Source: Prevotella sp.
Lineage (GTDB): Bacteria; Bacteroidota; Bacteroidia; Bacteroidales; Bacteroidaceae
DNA length: 64,000 bases
Direction: 5' to 3'
Assembly: GCA_016285245.1 (NCBI GenBank)
Contig: JAEEQH010000006.1
Coordinates: 1-64,000, forward strand
Shown: piece after piece, positions 59,285 to 64,000 of the stretch
Numbering within the stretch: position 1 is the first letter of the stretch
How the letters are laid out: the number at the start of each line of letters is the position of its first letter
Position numbers and translations under genes: made by a program
The notes under the pieces: model-generated
What the model saw: only the letters and a program-made list of their open reading frames with translations
The model's database searches: none
Told to the model about the DNA's origin: nothing

Positions 59285-59287
59285 GTT

Positions 59288-60274
59288 TCAACGCAAGGGC
59301 AGATAACTTTTTCTGCTATGGCTCAGGTACCTGTAGTATTCGTAACACGAGAATGGGAAGTATAACCCACGCAGCATCGTCACCAGCGACTTCCGTTCCT
59401 TGGCATAGAACAGGTGTTCGGCGTGTCGGGCACAGAATAGCTGCAGTCGTAGCAGACTGCCTGGTGAGTTGCCGACGAAAAGCGTGAGCATTGTGATGGC
59501 ATCCCTGTAAACGGCTTCCGTGGAGTCCATCTTCTTCATGCACTCCAGCAGTATTCCGAGGCGTCTTGTCACTTCTGGACGCAATTCGCGGAACAGTCTG
59601 AAGTCGTTCACCACATGGCTGAACAAATTGGCGATGCTCTTCCTGTTGCTGACGGGACCGTTGTAGGTGGCTGAGGCGGCATGAAGACGGTGAAGTACCA
59701 GAGGCTTCTCCACGTAGGCAACGCTGTCGTAGGCAGCGGCGACGATAGACAGCAGGTTGTCGTAGGTCTTGACGGTCCTCAGCGTCTCGGCATCGGGTAT
59801 GCGCTCCAGGAGCTTTCTGTCGAAGAACAACGTGTGCCCCGGCATTGAACTGCCTATAAAGAGCAGGCGTAGCAGGTGGTGGTTGGGTATGCGAACGTCG
59901 CGGTTACGGCTGGGGTAGGGCATGGAGAATCCAGAGCAGAGGAGCTTCTCGCCGATGGCTTCCATCTGCCACTTCAGCTTGTCGTCAACCCATATGTCGT
60001 CCTGGTCGCTGATGGCGATGTAGTCGCCGGTGGCCTTTTGTATGGCTCCGAAGAAGTTGTTGTTGATGCCATGCTCGGCATCGTTGACAAAGAGTTTGAT
60101 GCGGCTGTCGGCCTTCGCGTAGTCCCGGACGATGTCAAGGGTCGTGTCGGTGGATCCGTCGTCCTGTATGATAATCTCGTCGGGAGCTAGGCTCTGTCGA
60201 AGTATGGAGTCCAGCTGCTCTTTCAAGTGTTCGGCACCGTTGAAGGTGGCCATGACGACGGAGATGGTTTTCAT
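59288..60274 (-). CDS. Family 2 glycosyltransferase, rhamnosyltransferase-like
   Basis: A 328-residue GT2 starting MKTISVVMATFNGAEHLKEQ with IIQDDGSTDTT and the sugar-nucleotide motif ISDQDDIWVDDKLKWQ. The arrangement resembles rhamnosyl- and galactosyltransferases of cell-surface glycans. The incomplete gene at 63325 has the same segments (VVLCTYNGMRFLREQ; QDDGSTDQT; CDQDDIW), so the two are paralogues on opposite strands. Confidence 0.88.
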   Translation of the reverse strand: MKTISVVMATFNGAEHLKEQLDSILRQSLAPDEIIIQDDGSTDTTLDIVRDYAKADSRIKLFVNDAEHGINNNFFGAIQKATGDYIAISDQDDIWVDDKLKWQMEAIGEKLLCSGFSMPYPSRNRDVRIPNHHLLRLLFIGSSMPGHTLFFDRKLLERIPDAETLRTVKTYDNLLSIVAAAYDSVAYVEKPLVLHRLHAASATYNGPVSNRKSIANLFSHVVNDFRLFRELRPEVTRRLGILLECMKKMDSTEAVYRDAITMLTLFVGNSPGSLLRLQLFCARHAEHLFYAKERKSLVTMLRGLYFPFSCYEYYRYLSHSRKSYLPLR

Positions 60275-60307
60275 CGAAGGCTCATGGGATTGTGTCGTGT
60301 AATTATG

Positions 60308-61225
60308 TCAGGCTCCGAAGTCGCCCTTCAGCGTACGTTTCAGACGCCTGACGGCTTTCGCCCACACGGAATTGGTTTGGTGGTAATAGCGTTCGAAGGC
60401 GTGACGTGCCTCCAGGTTCTCTGCCGGCGGTGTGATGCGCTCCACGTGTATAGGCGCCGTCCAAAGGGTGCAGTCGTAGAGTCCGCCACCCCCGCAGTTC
60501 GTGCCACTGCCGTCGAAGCCGGTGTTCTTCACCAAAGACCGTCCGACGTTCAGCGAGAGGATGTCCTTCAGGAACAGCGATGCGTTCCATCGGATGGCCC
60601 ACGAGTCGTTTCTCCCCTCTATCTGACGAGACAGCATCTGTGTATAACCATAGCGTCCATTGAAATCGAACTGTCGAGTCAGGTTCCTCCGCTTCAACTC
60701 GTCAAGCAACTCCTGTCCGTTCGGATTGAAGTGCTTCCACGCCCTTCGCCACGTGGCCCATCCCCAGCTGCCCGTCCATTTGATGAGGAATGTCTCGGGC
60801 AGCGACGGATTATTCGTAAAGTCACAAGCCTGGATATGTCCCACGCGGTCCTCGTCCTTGTATACTTCCAGGGCGTCGTTCATGAATTGCAGGAAATAAG
60901 GTGCCAGTATCAGGTCGTCTTCCACGACGATGACGCGGTCGTATTGCTCCAGCGTCTTGGTGACGCCGTCGATGATGGATTTGGCAAGTCCCCAGTTCTC
61001 CGTACGCTCGACGATGGTGATGTGGCGGAAGCCGGTGATGGTACGCAGATAGTTGCGCACCTGTCCGACGCGTTCCCTGTCAGCGACGGTTCTGGCGGCA
61101 TCCGAGAATACCATCAAATCGCTTTCCTTAGCCAGCGTATTGGCAAGCAAAGAATTGACGCACTTCTTCAGATGATCAGGCCTGTTGTATGCAAAGAGTA
61201 GGATGGGGGCGAAAATTCTTTCCAT
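60308..61225 (-). CDS. Glycosyltransferase with GNT-I-like DxD region
   Basis: A 305-residue protein starting MERIFAPILLFAYNRPDHLK; an ATG six codons earlier (61243) overlaps the upstream gene. It has VIVVEDDLILAPYFLQFM as the acidic metal site and WTGSWGWATWRRAWKHF, typical of bacterial transferases related to N-acetylglucosaminyltransferase I. The paralogue at 61230 shares IVLEDDSTPV and SIWGWASWSRV. Surface glycan synthesis is the likely role. Confidence 0.82.
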   Translation of the reverse strand: MERIFAPILLFAYNRPDHLKKCVNSLLANTLAKESDLMVFSDAARTVADRERVGQVRNYLRTITGFRHITIVERTENWGLAKSIIDGVTKTLEQYDRVIVVEDDLILAPYFLQFMNDALEVYKDEDRVGHIQACDFTNNPSLPETFLIKWTGSWGWATWRRAWKHFNPNGQELLDELKRRNLTRQFDFNGRYGYTQMLSRQIEGRNDSWAIRWNASLFLKDILSLNVGRSLVKNTGFDGSGTNCGGGGLYDCTLWTAPIHVERITPPAENLEARHAFERYYHQTNSVWAKAVRRLKRTLKGDFGA

Positions 61226-61229
61226 CGTT

Positions 61230-62255
61230 TTAGATATAATCATAGTTCCCCGACATTTTCTTTAATCGGTGAACAATTGCTTGATTTATACGCTTAAAGT
61301 TTCCATAGCGCAGGTTGAGAAACAATTCCTCTACACTGCGTTTGATCTTAATCCACGGATGTCCCCATGCCATTAAACGCGCTATTCGCTGACCATACTC
61401 TACATTCTCTATAACATATTTGGGATGTTTTAGTGGGAACGTCATTTCATGGTTGTTCATTGTCATTAACTGCTTAGCACTTTTGGGGAGAGTCCTGTAT
61501 TGTACTTGAAAATGGGCAGACTCTTCTGAGATACCGGAATTAGTTATTAAGTTGCGCGTAGGCATGATTGTAAGGCCGGAATTTAGCATGTTATATGACC
61601 AAAAGAGCGTTTCATAAATGGGTTTTCCCGCAGCATGGTGCTTTTCCAATTTCTTTAGCATTTCGTGTCGCCCATGATGTCGTTTGACTAATTGTTCCAG
61701 TTGTCGCTTATTGAAGCAATCATCCATAACGGGATAACCGATTTCCCAATTTAGTACAACCCTGCTCCAACTAGCCCATCCCCATATTGAAAAAACTGTC
61801 GTAAAGAAATAATCGTAAGGAACATCGGGCGTATTTTCTTCAAAATTAAACCCGGAAATCATCGTCACTCGCTTGTCATTCTCATACCTGTCCAGCATCT
61901 CTTTGCAAAAAGTAAAGAAGGATACCACTGGAGTTGAGTCGTCTTCTAAGACAATACATTTGTCTGCCATAGAAAAAGCCCACTGATGAGCTGCAAAATT
62001 TGAGGCCCATGCACCTGAGTTCTCTTCGTGGTAGTTTCGTACCACTTCACACTCCCAATCTATCTGGCTGTCATCAACAATTAGTTTTGCAGCCTCTATC
62101 TTTTTTGCTTCCTCTGGGTTACGAGGGCCATCTTGGTATAAGAAGAGTTTAGACGGTCGCGCTTTTCTTATTGCATCAAATGTTCTTGCGAGCGTTTCTG
62201 TTCTCGTAAAAAAAATGAGCAAAACTGCAACATCTAATTCTGAAGGGCTTTTCAT
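61230..62255 (-). CDS. Glycosyltransferase with GNT-I-like DxD region, lower GC
   Basis: A 341-residue protein related to its downstream neighbour: VAVLLIFFTRTETLARTFDA, KLFLYQDGPR, CIVLEDDSTPVVSFFTF and SIWGWASWSRVVLNW. Such proteins are sometimes mislabelled hemolytic protein HlpA. The gene is clearly AT-richer than the window average, as is the divergent gene at 62364, which suggests transfer of this part of the locus. It is the first gene of the minus-strand run, with TACTTTTG at 62281-62288 as a likely -7 box. Confidence 0.82.
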   Translation of the reverse strand: MKSPSELDVAVLLIFFTRTETLARTFDAIRKARPSKLFLYQDGPRNPEEAKKIEAAKLIVDDSQIDWECEVVRNYHEENSGAWASNFAAHQWAFSMADKCIVLEDDSTPVVSFFTFCKEMLDRYENDKRVTMISGFNFEENTPDVPYDYFFTTVFSIWGWASWSRVVLNWEIGYPVMDDCFNKRQLEQLVKRHHGRHEMLKKLEKHHAAGKPIYETLFWSYNMLNSGLTIMPTRNLITNSGISEESAHFQVQYRTLPKSAKQLMTMNNHEMTFPLKHPKYVIENVEYGQRIARLMAWGHPWIKIKRSVEELFLNLRYGNFKRINQAIVHRLKKMSGNYDYI

Positions 62256-62327
62256 TGCGTCATTCCGTTTTTATTGTATGCAAAAGTAATAATTTTCCTC
62301 AGACCTACAAAATTCTTATTTGCTTTT

Positions 62328-62357
62328 TTTGTAATTCACATTATTTTTGTACCTTTG
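62328..62357 (+). promoter_or_regulatory. Promoter of the GT2 gene at 62364
   Basis: -33 TTTG (62328-62331) and -7 TACCTTTG (62350-62357), 18 bp apart. Only 6 nt separate the -7 box from the ATG, so the mRNA would have essentially no leader. Confidence 0.75.
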
Positions 62358-62363
62358 TAGCCG

Positions 62364-63323
62364 ATGAAAGTATCTATTCTAGTCCCAGTTTATGGCGTTG
62401 AACCGTTTATAGAAGAATGCGCTGTTTCCTTGTTTGAACAGTCATACAAGGATTTGGAGTATATTTTTGTGGATGACTGTTCGCCAGACAAAAGCATAGA
62501 GGTTCTAGAGGATGTCATAAATCGTTATCCGGATAGAGAAAAGCAAGTCCGCATCATTCATAATGAAATTAATCGTGGAAGTGGTGCAACCCGTTCCATC
62601 GCGTTAGCTGCAGCTACTGGTGACTATGTGATGTTTGTAGACAGCGATGATGTCATAACAACAGACGCGGTAGAAAAGCTCTATATACAACAGGAAAAGA
62701 CCAATGCAGACATCGTTGATGGCGCCTTATGCCGATTAACACCAACTGGTCTGAATACACCGACATATCCTTATCATGGCGAGAGTCCTGACACACTCTG
62801 CTTGATTCTCGCCAAAAACACTGTGTCTCATAATGCTGTGGCCAGACTAATTCGAAAAAGTCTCTTTGATAGTTATCATATTGATTTTGTAGAAGGTATC
62901 AATATGGCCGAAGACTATTCAATTATGGCCAGACTCATGTTCTATGCAACACGTTCATGCATTGATGACATCATCTATTATTATCGCATAAACGATAGTG
63001 GAACATTTGCCTCTGGATTGAACCGAAAGAACATCAATTCCTTTATTGATGCTAACTCCCTTGTTGGAGACTTTTTGGCAAAGAACGACCAAAAGGGAGT
63101 CTTCCGTTTCCCATACGAACTGGGAATGTTGCAGACGTACCACTCTGCATTACAGGTAGGACTCTCACGCAAAGAGATTGACGAGCGTAGTCATTATCGC
63201 CCAAGTATTCCACTCTTTCGCTGTCTGCATAGTCTGTTTTGTCATCATTGCTCGCGTCGACTCCTGTATGCAGTCTATCTAGTTGTCAAGCGTTTGTATA
63301 AGAAATCCTTTTTTAAGAAGTAG
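62364..63323 (+). CDS. Family 2 glycosyltransferase, lower GC
   Basis: A 319-residue GT2: MKVSILVPVYGVEPFIEECA, FVDDCSPDKS, NRGSGATRSIALAAATGDYV and the metal site VDSDD. The C-terminus ends in a basic, hydrophobic segment (RRLLYAVYLVVKRLYKKSFFKK, in part), compatible with membrane contact. AT-rich, like the gene at 61230. The next glycosyltransferase starts 1 nt after the stop. Confidence 0.88.
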   Translation: MKVSILVPVYGVEPFIEECAVSLFEQSYKDLEYIFVDDCSPDKSIEVLEDVINRYPDREKQVRIIHNEINRGSGATRSIALAAATGDYVMFVDSDDVITTDAVEKLYIQQEKTNADIVDGALCRLTPTGLNTPTYPYHGESPDTLCLILAKNTVSHNAVARLIRKSLFDSYHIDFVEGINMAEDYSIMARLMFYATRSCIDDIIYYYRINDSGTFASGLNRKNINSFIDANSLVGDFLAKNDQKGVFRFPYELGMLQTYHSALQVGLSRKEIDERSHYRPSIPLFRCLHSLFCHHCSRRLLYAVYLVVKRLYKKSFFKK

Positions 63324-63324
63324 T

Positions 63325-64000
63325 ATGACAGGAATGAGGATCTCTGTGGTGTTGTGCACCTACAATGGTATGCGTTTCCTGCGTGAGCAACTGGATACGG
63401 TTGTCGAGCAGACGCTCACCCCCTTCGAGGTGATTGTCCAAGACGATGGTTCAACAGATCAAACGATCGACATCGTCAGGGAGTATTGTCAGAAGTATCC
63501 TTTCGTCAAACTTTACCAGAACGAGGCCACCCATGGGGTGAACGGGAATTTTTTCAGTGCCATGAGGAGGGCAACAGGAGATCTCATAGCTATTTGTGAC
63601 CAGGACGATATCTGGGAATTACAGAAACTGGAGAAAATGGTCGCAACGATAGGCACGAACCTACTCTGCTCCTGTCGTACGAAACCGTTCTCCGAAGATG
63701 GCGCTTATGTCGACTACGACGAGCGTGTACCTAACTACCGCCTGCCGAGACTGCTATATGCGTCAGTCCTTGGTCATTCCATGCTTTTCCAACGCAAGCT
63801 GTTGGATATGCTGCCCAATGTCGACGCTACTGATTACGGAACGGTTTATGATGTTGTTCTTGGCGTTACGGCGGCAGCTTGCGATGAGATTGTCGTGTGC
63901 AATGAGGTTCTAGTACACCAACGCCGCTATGCCGCTGCAACAACCATTTCAGAGTACGACTACGACAGACGTCGTAAACCTTCCATAGCTAATGGGCTGT
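63325..64000 (+). CDS. Family 2 glycosyltransferase, cut by the window edge
   Basis: An open frame of at least 225 codons running past position 64000. It begins MTGMRISVVLCTYNGMRFLR (an internal ATG at 63334 is possible) and has VIVQDDGSTDQT, NGNFFSAMRRATGDLIAI and CDQDDIWELQKLEK. It is a paralogue of the gene at 59288. It follows the previous gene by 1 nt, so the two form an operon continuing beyond the window. Confidence 0.88.
   Translation, partial: MTGMRISVVLCTYNGMRFLREQLDTVVEQTLTPFEVIVQDDGSTDQTIDIVREYCQKYPFVKLYQNEATHGVNGNFFSAMRRATGDLIAICDQDDIWELQKLEKMVATIGTNLLCSCRTKPFSEDGAYVDYDERVPNYRLPRLLYASVLGHSMLFQRKLLDMLPNVDATDYGTVYDVVLGVTAAACDEIVVCNEVLVHQRRYAAATTISEYDYDRRRKPSIANGL

Overview
The window looks like a chromosomal segment of a Bacteroidales bacterium, most likely Prevotella or a close relative. 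Evidence: promoters of the Bacteroidota type (TTTG then TAnnTTTG, 18-21 bp apart), lipoproteins with BACON and LruC/DUF4842 domains, an S46 dipeptidyl-peptidase, a fused SpmA-SpmB protein, a BT4734-like/DUF3987/HU-like block, and the gene order dapB - lepB - lepB-like - wbqC. Base composition is moderate, with a lower-GC patch in the glycosyltransferase genes at the right end.

Layout. 1-335: 3' end of an rRNA operon (5S rRNA) and two terminators. 336-1439: alanine dehydrogenase. 1.7-8.4 kb: two tandem pairs, each a large secreted repeat protein followed by a small acidic protein. 8.5-9.8 kb: LruC lipoprotein. 10.1-14.9 kb: an unrecognised protein, a BT4734/VirE-N protein, a PriCT-2/DUF3987 protein and an HU-like protein. 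15.0-16.7 kb: a lipoprotein with sixteen CxxC pairs and two BACON domains. 16.8-19.3 kb: outer-membrane barrel and phosphate butyryltransferase, divergent from an AraC regulator. 19.4-21.3 kb: DEAD-box helicase. 21.3-28.8 kb: tight minus-strand operon SpmAB - flippase - S46 peptidase - GH2. 28.9-32.8 kb: two convergent LruC lipoproteins, then a tRNA(CAT). 33.0-37.3 kb: Ca2+-ATPase, ribF, CPBP protease. 38.0-41.8 kb: sufC, sufD, sufS. 42-45.4 kb: dapB, lepB, a catalytically altered lepB paralogue, wbqC. 45.4-49.6 kb: thioredoxin-fold lipoprotein, histidine phosphatase, sialate O-acetylesterase. 49.7-54.0 kb: topA, aroK, sufB. 54.0-58.3 kb: oxidative L-fucose operon (dehydrogenase, lactonase, permease, zinc dehydrogenase). 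58.3-64.0 kb: six glycosyltransferases, the last cut by the window edge.

The most unusual signal is not one gene. Short dispersed repeats, of kinds that also lie between genes here, occur inside open reading frames without breaking them. Sites are in SufB, SufD, SufS, topoisomerase I, the Ca2+-ATPase (two), the DUF3987 protein (two), the first secreted protein, the S46 signal peptide and a GH2 linker. The strongest cases are a 30-nt segment of sufB that matches the lepB/lepB-like intergenic repeat at 28 of 30 positions, and a 33-nt segment shared in the same reading frame by topA and the ATPase gene (27 of 33). This resembles the palindromic elements known inside Rickettsia coding genes. Other points of interest are the CxxC-rich BACON lipoprotein, the large/small secreted pairs, and two enzymes that kept their fold but lost catalytic residues.
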